Origin: CALVXC01 sp036636255
GTDB lineage: Bacteria; Bacillota_I; Bacilli_A; RF39; UBA660
DNA length: 9,355 bases
Reading direction: 5' to 3'
NCBI GenBank assembly: GCA_036636255.1
Contig: JAVWOV010000037.1
Span: forward strand, 1-9,355
Position 1 is the stretch's first letter; every line of letters starts with the position of its first letter. Both the position numbers and the translations under genes were made by a program. Below are positions 1 to 5,640 of the stretch, piece after piece. The notes beneath the pieces are model-generated. The model worked only from the letters and a program-made list of their open reading frames with translations, did not search any database and was not told the DNA's origin.

Positions 1-576
1 ACTTCTAAAAACTTTTTTATCTTTTGATAGTGTAAAAACATAAATGGTTTCGTTAAAATCTAATCGATAAAAAATATTATAAATGATATTTTTAAGTATT
101 AAAGGGCGTGCATTACTAACTATGTGGGGAATTATTTGAAAGTTTATTATATTATCGTGATCAATAATATCTATTGTTTTAGATAAAAATAGGTCTAAAT
201 TTGCTATGCTTGTTTGATTAATTTGATAGGGAGAATTATCCATAACATAATATAATAAGTCACTTTCACTAATATAAAAATCAAACTTTTTAATACTTCT
301 AATTAATTTTTGATAATTTATTGGGTTGTTATTACTAATGCTTTTAATTTTATTTAGAAAACAATTTATGATAATAATTTTATTTATTTCCCACGCTAAA
401 AAGGATCTATCCATATTGTGTTCTAAAAAAGTATTTTGATTATCTACTAATGTTTGTTTCAAACATTTTAAATCATTATTACTTTTATTAATAATAAGCA
501 CATATTTACTAGAACCTAGGGTAATATAATCTAAAATTGCGTATGGAGTATTGTTATATACAATTGTTTGCTTCAT
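1..576 (-). CDS. hypothetical protein, 5' part only (cut by the left window edge)
   Basis: The minus strand stays open from an ATG at 576-574 to base 1: 192 codons without a stop, starting MKQTIVYNNTPYAILDYITL. A Shine-Dalgarno-like GGGTGTGA (588-581) lies 4-7 bases before the ATG, which supports the start. The visible part is rich in Ile, Asn and Lys, shows no signal peptide or convincing membrane segment, and reads like a folded cytoplasmic protein. A short Ile-rich stretch around residues 60-66 (IIIINCFLN) is probably a buried strand or helix. I recognise no domain or catalytic motif, so no function is given. The gene is transcribed away from the prepilin gene and may share its intergenic control region. 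That it is real rests on length, start context and base use like its neighbours; the 3' end lies outside the window. Confidence 0.78.
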   Translation of the reverse strand, partial: MKQTIVYNNTPYAILDYITLGSSKYVLIINKSNNDLKCLKQTLVDNQNTFLEHNMDRSFLAWEINKIIIINCFLNKIKSISNNNPINYQKLIRSIKKFDFYISESDLLYYVMDNSPYQINQTSIANLDLFLSKTIDIIDHDNIINFQIIPHIVSNARPLILKNIIYNIFYRLDFNETIYVFTLSKDKKVFRS

Positions 577-635
577 TTTATCACACCCATATTTATCCCT
601 TTTTATCTTCAATTTAAAGATATTTTAGCATTTAT

Positions 636-664
636 AATATAACATAATTACAATAAAAAGTAAA
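636..664 (-). promoter_or_regulatory. candidate promoter for the leftward gene
   Basis: On the minus strand TTTACT (664-659) could be a -35 box and TATATT (641-636) a -10 box, with a 17-base spacer. Both are imperfect, and an extended -10-like TGC-TAAAAT at 630-622 competes. In DNA this AT-rich such matches are common, so this is only the best candidate for a gene that must start at 576. Confidence 0.3.
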
Positions 665-678
665 GAAAACTTAACTTA

Positions 679-708
679 TTGCCATAATAATATAATGTAT
701 GTTATAAT
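679..708 (+). promoter_or_regulatory. sigma-A-type promoter of the prepilin-pgk-tpiA unit
   Basis: TTGCCA (679-684, one mismatch to TTGACA) is followed after 18 bases by a perfect TATAAT (703-708). An extended -10 TG at 700-701 precedes it. The predicted start is near 715, giving a leader of about 38 bases before the ATG at 753. This is the clearest promoter ahead of the prepilin. No equally good one is seen before pgk or tpiA, so it probably drives all three. Confidence 0.75.
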
Positions 709-752
709 TAAAATAATAAAGTTAAATGTTAATAATAAGGGGAGATGTGGAT

Positions 753-1832
753 ATGAACCTATTTAAAAAAAGTAGATTAAAAAATCATGGTTTTACTATG
801 ATAGAATTAATAGGTATCATTACTATAATGGGAATATTATTAATAATGACTGTACCATCATTAATAGGTACGTTAGAAACAAATGAAATAAAAAGATATG
901 AAAATTTCAAAAGAAGTATTGAATTGGCGAGTGAGACATACGTCCAAGAAAACATGGATAAATTTCCGGTTTTAGAAAATGCTGAAGGTAAAGTTTTTAT
1001 TTCTATTAAGACTTTAATTGATAATAATTTGATTAAAAAAGTAGTTGAAGATCCTAAAACAGAAAAAAAGGTACCACTTGATTATACAGTTATGGTAAGC
1101 AAACAAATTGATGGTACCTTGAATTATGAATTTAATAATATAAATGCTAGTCCAACTGGTTATGTTCAAGATAATTTAGTGTTACATTATGATGGATATA
1201 TTAAACCGGTAATAGAAAATAATAGCCAAATATGGAAGGATTTAAGTAAAAGTCAAGCGAATGGTGTTATGATTGGTTTTGATAGTGCTAATAATTGGCA
1301 AAATAACAAAATTTTATTTAATAATAACAATAATGTTATTGAGGCTCAAAATAGTGCTAATTTATTTAATTCTGATTTATCATTTACAATGTCAATCGTT
1401 GTTGAAAGTTTAAATATGTATGCATCAGCTATGCCTATAATAGCTAAGAATGATACAACATCATCTATTTATACAACAAAAGGTATAGGAATTACTAATA
1501 TTTATAATCCTCAATCAACGTATGTATCAATAAAAAGTACAGAAAAAGAATATAAATTAATTGCTTTTGATACACCAAGTGTGAATTTTCCTAAAGTAAC
1601 ATTAACTGTAGTTAAAGATAGTAACAATATAAAATTATATAAAAACAAAACAAATATTAAAGTATTTTCGATTGAAGCAGGATATGGTAGTATTAATTCG
1701 AATACTAATATTAAAATTGGGTATAATAATACGATAAATGTTTATTCAGTAGTAATATATGATAAAGCATTAACACCTACTGAAATAACGAAAAATTATA
1801 ATATAGATAAAATAAGATTTGGGGTTGAATAA
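753..1832 (+). CDS. type IV prepilin-like protein with C-terminal LamG/concanavalin-like domain
   Basis: The ATG at 753 is chosen because GGGGAG (739-744) sits 8 bases before it; the frame is open further up to an ATG at 726, but that start has no ribosome site. The product has 359 residues. A short Lys-rich leader ends in the class III signal G13/F14-T-M-I-E18, the site where a prepilin peptidase would cut and N-methylate, followed by a hydrophobic helix (about 14-40) that anchors and packs pilins. Residues 50-105 resemble the pseudopilin stalk (FKRSIELASETYVQENM). From about 143 (VLHYDG, then W-K-D-L) to the end there is a jelly-roll-like region closing with IYDKALTPTEITKNY, typical of LamG/concanavalin-like domains that often bind glycans or proteins. 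Seen: prepilin signal and lectin-like tail. Inferred: a surface adhesin or minor pilin. No pilus assembly ATPase, platform protein or peptidase gene is in the window. Its stop lies one base before the pgk start. Confidence 0.85.
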   Translation: MNLFKKSRLKNHGFTMIELIGIITIMGILLIMTVPSLIGTLETNEIKRYENFKRSIELASETYVQENMDKFPVLENAEGKVFISIKTLIDNNLIKKVVEDPKTEKKVPLDYTVMVSKQIDGTLNYEFNNINASPTGYVQDNLVLHYDGYIKPVIENNSQIWKDLSKSQANGVMIGFDSANNWQNNKILFNNNNNVIEAQNSANLFNSDLSFTMSIVVESLNMYASAMPIIAKNDTTSSIYTTKGIGITNIYNPQSTYVSIKSTEKEYKLIAFDTPSVNFPKVTLTVVKDSNNIKLYKNKTNIKVFSIEAGYGSINSNTNIKIGYNNTINVYSVVIYDKALTPTEITKNYNIDKIRFGVE

Positions 1833-1833
1833 A

Positions 1834-3027
1834 ATGTTAAAGAGTATCAAAGAATTTGATTTGAAAAACAAAAAAGTTATTATCAGAGTAGATTTTAATG
1901 TTCCTATTAAGGATGGTATCATAATTGATGACTATCGTATTAAGGAAAGTTTAACAACTATAAATTATGCAATAGAAAAACAAGCAAAAATTATTTTGTT
2001 ATCACATTTAGGCCGGATTAAAACTAAGCAAGATAAAATTAATAACACGTTAGAACCGGTAGCTAAAAGGTTAAGTATGTACTTAAATCAAGAAGTTATT
2101 TTTATAAATGAAACCAGAGGGGAAAAATTAGAAGCAGCCGTTGATAAATTAAAATCTGGCGAAGTTTTACTGATTGAAAATACGAGATTTGAAGATTTAG
2201 ATAATAAAAAAGAGAGTAATAATAATCAAAAACTTGGCCAGTATTGGGCCTCGTTAGGTGATGTTTTTATAAATGATGCTTTTGGTACTTGTCACCGAGA
2301 GCATGCATCAAATGTTGGGATAGCTAGCAATTTACCGAGTGGAATAGGTTACTTACTACAAAAAGAAATAGAAGTTTTTAAATCAATCATTAATAATCCT
2401 AAACATCCACTGATACTTATTTTGGGAGGTTCTAAAATAAAAGACAAAATAGGTGTAATTAAAAACTTGATAACTAAAGTTGATTATCTTTTAATCGGTG
2501 GGGCCATGGCCAATACTTTCTTAAATGCTAGTGGATTAAAAGTTGGTAAATCATTAATAGACGAAGAAAATATAACATTTTGTCAAGAACTATTAAAAAA
2601 ATATTCAACTAAAATCATTTTACCGATTGATGTTGTTACCGGTTTAGAGATAAGTGAAAAAACGCTATCAAGAACTTGTTTTATAAGCGATATAAATGAA
2701 AATGAAATGTGTTTAGATATAGGGCCAAATACATTAAAAATATTTAAACAATATTTAAAAGATAGTCAATTAATTATTTGGAATGGACCTATGGGGGCTT
2801 GTGAAATCAAAAAATTTAATCAGGGTACTAAGGAATTAATTAAAATAATAAGTCAAACAGGTGCTACATCTATTATTGGAGGGGGAGATACTGCTAGTGC
2901 TATTATTAATATGGGTTATAAGGATAAAATAAGTTATATATCAACTGGTGGTGGTGCTACTTTAGAGTTATTAGCTGGTAAAGTGTTACCGGGTATAAGG
3001 ATTTTAGAAGGTGAACAAACTGAGTAA
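1834..3027 (+). CDS. pgk: phosphoglycerate kinase
   Basis: Cytoplasmic glycolytic enzyme that transfers phosphate from 1,3-bisphosphoglycerate to ADP, giving 3-phosphoglycerate and ATP. The 397-residue product is close to the usual bacterial size (about 395). Seen in order: RVDFNVP (18-24), R35 in the DDYRI segment, SHLGR (57-61), ENTRF (115-119), NDAFG with HREHAS (147-159), GGSKIKDKIG (198-207), WNGPMG (316-321), GGGDTASA (349-356) and STGGGATLE (370-378). Together these cover both substrate lobes and the nucleotide site. WNGPMG is followed by ACE where VFE is usual; the glutamate is kept. The ATG at 1834 is preferred over an in-frame TTG at 1819 because it gives the normal family N-terminus and GGGG (1821-1824) lies 9 bases upstream. 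It begins one base after the prepilin stop, so translation is probably coupled. Its end overlaps tpiA. Confidence 0.97.
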   Translation: MLKSIKEFDLKNKKVIIRVDFNVPIKDGIIIDDYRIKESLTTINYAIEKQAKIILLSHLGRIKTKQDKINNTLEPVAKRLSMYLNQEVIFINETRGEKLEAAVDKLKSGEVLLIENTRFEDLDNKKESNNNQKLGQYWASLGDVFINDAFGTCHREHASNVGIASNLPSGIGYLLQKEIEVFKSIINNPKHPLILILGGSKIKDKIGVIKNLITKVDYLLIGGAMANTFLNASGLKVGKSLIDEENITFCQELLKKYSTKIILPIDVVTGLEISEKTLSRTCFISDINENEMCLDIGPNTLKIFKQYLKDSQLIIWNGPMGACEIKKFNQGTKELIKIISQTGATSIIGGGDTASAIINMGYKDKISYISTGGGATLELLAGKVLPGIRILEGEQTE

Positions 3028-3748
3028 ATTAATCGTAGGTAATCTAAAGATGAATTTAGATTTAGATGAGATATCTAGTTATTTAGATATTGTTAATAAT
3101 AATATTGATAATCGTAATGTTGTTATTTGTCCGACTAGTATTTATATACCTTATTTTTTGTGTCAAAAATATAGCGTTGGTATTCAAAATACATTTCTTA
3201 CGAATCAGGGGGCTTATACTGGTGAAATATCGCCTAAACAGGTTGACAGCATGGGGGTGGCTTACACCATTTTAGGCCATAGTGAAAGACGATTATATTT
3301 AAAAGAAACTGACGAAATGATTAATAAAAAAATCATTGCTGCTGTTAATAATTATATGAAAGTAATTATTTGTATTGGCGAAACTCTTGAGGAAAGAAAA
3401 ATGCTTAAAACTGATAAGGTTATTAAAAGACAAATAATTAGTTGTTTAAGAAATCTAAATAAAAAACAGCTAGAAAATATCATTATTGCTTATGAACCTA
3501 TCTGGGCTATTGGTACTAATCAAACACCCACTAACAAAGATATAGGTGATATGATTGCATATATAAAAATGTTAGTTGAAAATCATTTCCAGTATTCCTC
3601 AATAAAAGTATTATATGGTGGTAGTGTAAATGAAAAAAATATAAAAAAATTAAATACTATCAAAGGCGTGGATGGGTACTTAATAGGTAATGCCTCAACT
3701 GATGCCAATCAATTTTTAAAAATAATTGAAGTTGCTTTAAACAAGTGA
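3011..3748 (+). CDS. tpiA: triose-phosphate isomerase
   Basis: Interconverts dihydroxyacetone phosphate and glyceraldehyde 3-phosphate; a cytoplasmic TIM barrel, normally a dimer. At 245 residues it is of normal length. Catalytic residues are present: N11 and K13 in GNLKMN, H90 in GHSERR, and E162 in AYEPIWAIGT, which also carries the flexible loop 6. CIGETLEER (121-129) and the phosphate-binding YGGSV (202-206) are intact. Two deviations stand out: the near-invariant Trp of GNWKMN is Leu12, and the second Gly of the late GG phosphate loop is Asn227 (LIGNAS). The start is the GTG at 3011, within the last codons of pgk (17-base overlap). It is preceded by TAAGG (2996-3000) and fits the family N-terminus; no ATG is available nearby. 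It ends with TGA. The overlap implies coupled translation with pgk. Confidence 0.95.
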   Translation: MNKLSKLIVGNLKMNLDLDEISSYLDIVNNNIDNRNVVICPTSIYIPYFLCQKYSVGIQNTFLTNQGAYTGEISPKQVDSMGVAYTILGHSERRLYLKETDEMINKKIIAAVNNYMKVIICIGETLEERKMLKTDKVIKRQIISCLRNLNKKQLENIIIAYEPIWAIGTNQTPTNKDIGDMIAYIKMLVENHFQYSSIKVLYGGSVNEKNIKKLNTIKGVDGYLIGNASTDANQFLKIIEVALNK

Positions 3749-3753
3749 CTTTT

Positions 3754-3782
3754 TTTGACTAAAAATGACAATTTTCGACAAA
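3754..3782. promoter_or_regulatory. tandem Spo0A boxes upstream of spo0A
   Basis: Three sites resembling the Spo0A box, written in this orientation as TTYGACAAA, lie exactly 10 bases apart: TTTGACTAA at 3754 (8 of 9), AATGACAAT at 3764 (6 of 9) and TTCGACAAA at 3774 (9 of 9; the core is the exact complement of TGTCGAA). A 10-base phase places the sites on one helix face, the arrangement known for tandem binding of Spo0A C-terminal domains. Their position directly ahead of spo0A suggests autoregulation. Box match and phase are seen; binding is inferred. Confidence 0.7.
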
Positions 3783-3824
3783 ACTAGCTAAATTAAACTC
3801 TAGTAAAAATAAAGCAAAATGTAG

Positions 3825-3830
3825 TATACT
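3825..3830 (+). promoter_or_regulatory. candidate -10 element of the spo0A promoter
   Basis: TATACT at 3825-3830 is a good -10 box 42 bases before the spo0A ATG; TATTAT at 3833-3838 is an alternative. No acceptable -35 hexamer stands 16-18 bases upstream of either, and no sigma-H-like pair is seen. A weak core with activator sites upstream would fit a regulated promoter. The 0A boxes would lie at roughly -83 to -55 from a start near 3837. Confidence 0.4.
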
Positions 3831-3872
3831 TGTATTATAGACAGCAGTACAAAAAAGTAGAGGGAGAAAAAA

Positions 3873-4634
3873 ATGAAAACAGTAAAAGTACTTATGATTG
3901 ATGACAACGAAAATTTAATAGGAATGGTCAAAGAATATTTTAAAGATAATAACAAAATTGATATTAGTTTAACTGCTTTTGATGGTGAGGAAGGTATTAA
4001 AATAATAAGTGAAAAAGCGGAATGTTATGATGTAATTATTTTAGATCTAATTATGCCTAAAAAAGATGGTATGTATGTATTAGAGGAAATGAAAAGATTG
4101 AAAATAAATAAAAAAATCATTGTTGCTACTAGTTATAATGCTAGTGAAGTAATTAGAAAAGTTTCTGAATTTGGGGTGAATTATTTTATATTAAAACCTT
4201 TTGATTTAGTTGATTTAGAAAAAAGAATACTTGAATTAAGTAAAAAAAATGATAATAAAAATATTGATTTTCAACACAGTAATTTACAAATATCGATTAC
4301 TAAAATTTTACATGAACTGGGTATACCGTCTCATATAAAAGGATACCAATATATAAGAGAAGGGATTGGTATTATATTTGAAAGACCTGAAACAATTGGT
4401 GGAATAACTAAAGAATTATATCCTGAATTGGCTGATAAATATGATACAACCGTATCCCGTGTTGAACGAGCTATTCGTCATGCTATTGAGGTAAGTTGGA
4501 ACCGGGGTAATTGGAAGACTATGGAGGAAATATTTGGCCATAGTGTTGATATTGATAAGGCTAAACCAACTAATTCTGAATTTGTTGTAACTATTGCTGA
4601 TAAATTACGTTTAGATTTTCATAAAGTAAGGTAA
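3873..4634 (+). CDS. spo0A: sporulation master response regulator Spo0A
   Basis: Phosphorelay-controlled DNA-binding regulator that commits Firmicutes to sporulation and other stationary-phase programmes. The product has 253 residues. The receiver domain (about 3-118) shows the acidic pair D10-D11, phospho-acceptor D58 in ILDLIMP, T86 in VATS and K108 in LKPF, so phosphorylation should be possible. After a short linker the Spo0A_C domain (about 139-253) carries IPSHIKGYQYIRE, YPELADKYDTT, the recognition-helix region SRVERAIRHAIEVSW and AKPTNSEF, all hallmarks of true Spo0A rather than a generic regulator. AGGGAG (3861-3866) lies 6 bases before the ATG. In classical sporulators spo0A usually follows spoIVB; here it follows tpiA, with no terminator seen between them, so some read-through from the glycolytic unit is possible. 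Tandem 0A boxes upstream suggest self-control. No other sporulation gene is in the window. Confidence 0.98.
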   Translation: MKTVKVLMIDDNENLIGMVKEYFKDNNKIDISLTAFDGEEGIKIISEKAECYDVIILDLIMPKKDGMYVLEEMKRLKINKKIIVATSYNASEVIRKVSEFGVNYFILKPFDLVDLEKRILELSKKNDNKNIDFQHSNLQISITKILHELGIPSHIKGYQYIREGIGIIFERPETIGGITKELYPELADKYDTTVSRVERAIRHAIEVSWNRGNWKTMEEIFGHSVDIDKAKPTNSEFVVTIADKLRLDFHKVR

Positions 4635-4652
4635 ATGATAACCTTATTTTTT
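4623..4652 (+). terminator. intrinsic terminator of spo0A, overlapping the stop codon
   Basis: TAAGGT (4627-4632) can pair with ACCTTA (4641-4646) around an 8-base loop. The stem extends through one G-T pair and A-T pairs into a T tract (4647-4652). The TAA stop (4632-4634) lies within the hairpin. The stem is short but has the usual hairpin-plus-U-run form. Confidence 0.65.
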
Positions 4653-4710
4653 CTGTTGTTCATTGAAAAATTATAATTTTAAAAAAAATATAAAAAAATG
4701 ATAATAAGCT

Positions 4711-4739
4711 TTCATTTTATTTAATATATATGGTATACT
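4711..4739 (+). promoter_or_regulatory. extended -10 promoter of the unknown membrane protein gene
   Basis: TGG-TATACT (4731-4739) is an extended -10 element; TTCATT (4711-4716) is a poor -35 at a 17-base spacing. The predicted start near 4746 leaves a leader of about 17 bases, most of it Shine-Dalgarno region. Confidence 0.55.
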
Positions 4740-4762
4740 TAATTAGAAAAGAGAAGTGATTT

Positions 4763-5578
4763 ATGGAAAAAGAACATATACCAAGTTTAAAAGAGAAGAT
4801 TGTTGTGAGCCTTATATTGTTATGTACAACTATTTTAATTGTTGTTGGAAGCTGTTTAACTATTAATCATTTTATTAATAAAAAAGAAGTAATCAAACCA
4901 ATTAAAGAAGAAACTACTACTATTGATTTAACTAAGGCGGAGGGTAAAGAATTAGTTCAAAGAATTGAAAATAAATATGGACAGAAAATATATTTTCTTC
5001 AAAAAAGTAAGATAGTTGATTTTAATACACTTACTAAGGTAGAAAAAATATGTTTTGGTTTAGGATCTTCTGATACTACAGTTACTACTTCAAATGAACA
5101 ATATAAAGCTTATAGTGAAAAACAAATACTTAGTAATTTAAAAGTTTTATTTAATATTGATTTTAAAATTGATCCTTTAGAACCGATGGGTACTACTTTG
5201 ATTTATGATCAAATTTGTCCATCTAGTGTTTTGATCTATAGTGCGGAAAATGCTGCTTATTATACTAAACCATTAGCATTAACGGAACCATTACCTGACG
5301 TGGTAACAAAAATAACGCGGATAGAAAGAAAAAACAAAAAATTAATTGTTTATGGTAATGCTGTTTTTCGGGATAGTAAGGGTAATGTTTATAAAGATTT
5401 AAAAGATAAGGTAGAAATAACTGATTTTAAATTATCGGACGATGGTAAAAATTTTATGCCACAAAGTAGTGAAGGAAATAATTTTGACTATTATTTAAAA
5501 AATTCTTATCAATATATTTTTACTATTACGGATGACGAAAATTTATACTGGCTTAGTTATGAACGTAGTGAACAATAA
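4763..5578 (+). CDS. membrane-anchored extracytoplasmic protein of unknown function
   Basis: The product has 271 residues and I do not recognise the family. A short charged start with K10 and K12 precedes one hydrophobic segment (about 13-36). Its V-G-S-C31 could be a lipobox, so the protein may be a lipoprotein instead of a signal-anchor protein; either way residues from about 38 on should face outward. A Lys/Glu/Thr-rich linker (38-55) leads to a globular region. Around 179-271 alternating short strands are likely (KITRIERKNKKLIVYGNAVF, then a tyrosine-rich tail YQYIFTITDDENLYWLSY), reminiscent of small beta-rich extracellular domains, but this is only an impression. The ATG at 4763 follows GAGAAGTGAT (4751-4760). 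It has its own promoter and a terminator on each side, so it is probably monocistronic. Standing between spo0A and gpmI, it might have a role in sporulation or the cell envelope, but nothing in the sequence shows it. Confidence 0.85.
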   Translation: MEKEHIPSLKEKIVVSLILLCTTILIVVGSCLTINHFINKKEVIKPIKEETTTIDLTKAEGKELVQRIENKYGQKIYFLQKSKIVDFNTLTKVEKICFGLGSSDTTVTTSNEQYKAYSEKQILSNLKVLFNIDFKIDPLEPMGTTLIYDQICPSSVLIYSAENAAYYTKPLALTEPLPDVVTKITRIERKNKKLIVYGNAVFRDSKGNVYKDLKDKVEITDFKLSDDGKNFMPQSSEGNNFDYYLKNSYQYIFTITDDENLYWLSYERSEQ

Positions 5579-5605
5579 ACTTTAACTTTAAGTTAGAGTT
5601 TTTTT
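5577..5605 (+). terminator. intrinsic terminator between the unknown membrane protein gene and gpmI
   Basis: ACTTTAAC (5579-5586) pairs with GTTAGAGT (5592-5599), including one G-T pair, around the 5-base loop TTTAA. The stem is extended by A-T pairs and followed by a run of seven T (5599-5605). It begins within the TAA stop codon of the preceding gene. Confidence 0.8.
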
Positions 5606-5622
5606 AAAAAATATGATAAAAT
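5593..5622 (+). promoter_or_regulatory. extended -10 promoter of gpmI
   Basis: TGA-TAAAAT (5614-5622) is an extended -10 element. TTAGAG (5593-5598), a weak -35 with an 18-base spacer, would lie in the right arm of the preceding terminator. The predicted start at about A5629 gives a leader of only about 12 bases, beginning just before AGGTGA. Confidence 0.5.
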
Positions 5623-5640
5623 GATAACAGAGGTGACATT

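Noticed and set aside
726..752. Upstream ATG at 726 as the prepilin start (nine extra residues)
   Set aside because: The Shine-Dalgarno sequence GGGGAG lies inside this stretch and points to the ATG at 753; the longer form has no ribosome site and gives an atypical leader.
1797..1802. TATAAT just before pgk as a separate pgk promoter
   Set aside because: No -35 hexamer at 16-18 bases; a TTAACA at 1770 is 21 bases away. In such AT-rich DNA an isolated TATAAT is expected by chance.
1819..1833. TTG at 1819 as the pgk start
   Set aside because: It would overlap the prepilin end without a ribosome site; the ATG at 1834 gives the normal Pgk N-terminus.
3090..3275. 61-codon hydrophobic open frame inside tpiA
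   Set aside because: It lies in another frame of a well-conserved enzyme, and its Leu/Ile/Val content is a by-product of the AT-rich codons.
3743..3757. Poly-T run after the tpiA stop as a terminator
   Set aside because: The preceding palindrome AAGT-G-ACTT is too short to form a stable hairpin.
3783..3804. Inverted repeat ACTAG/CTAGT between tpiA and spo0A as a terminator
   Set aside because: Only 5 base pairs with a 12-base loop, and the following bases are A-rich, not T-rich.
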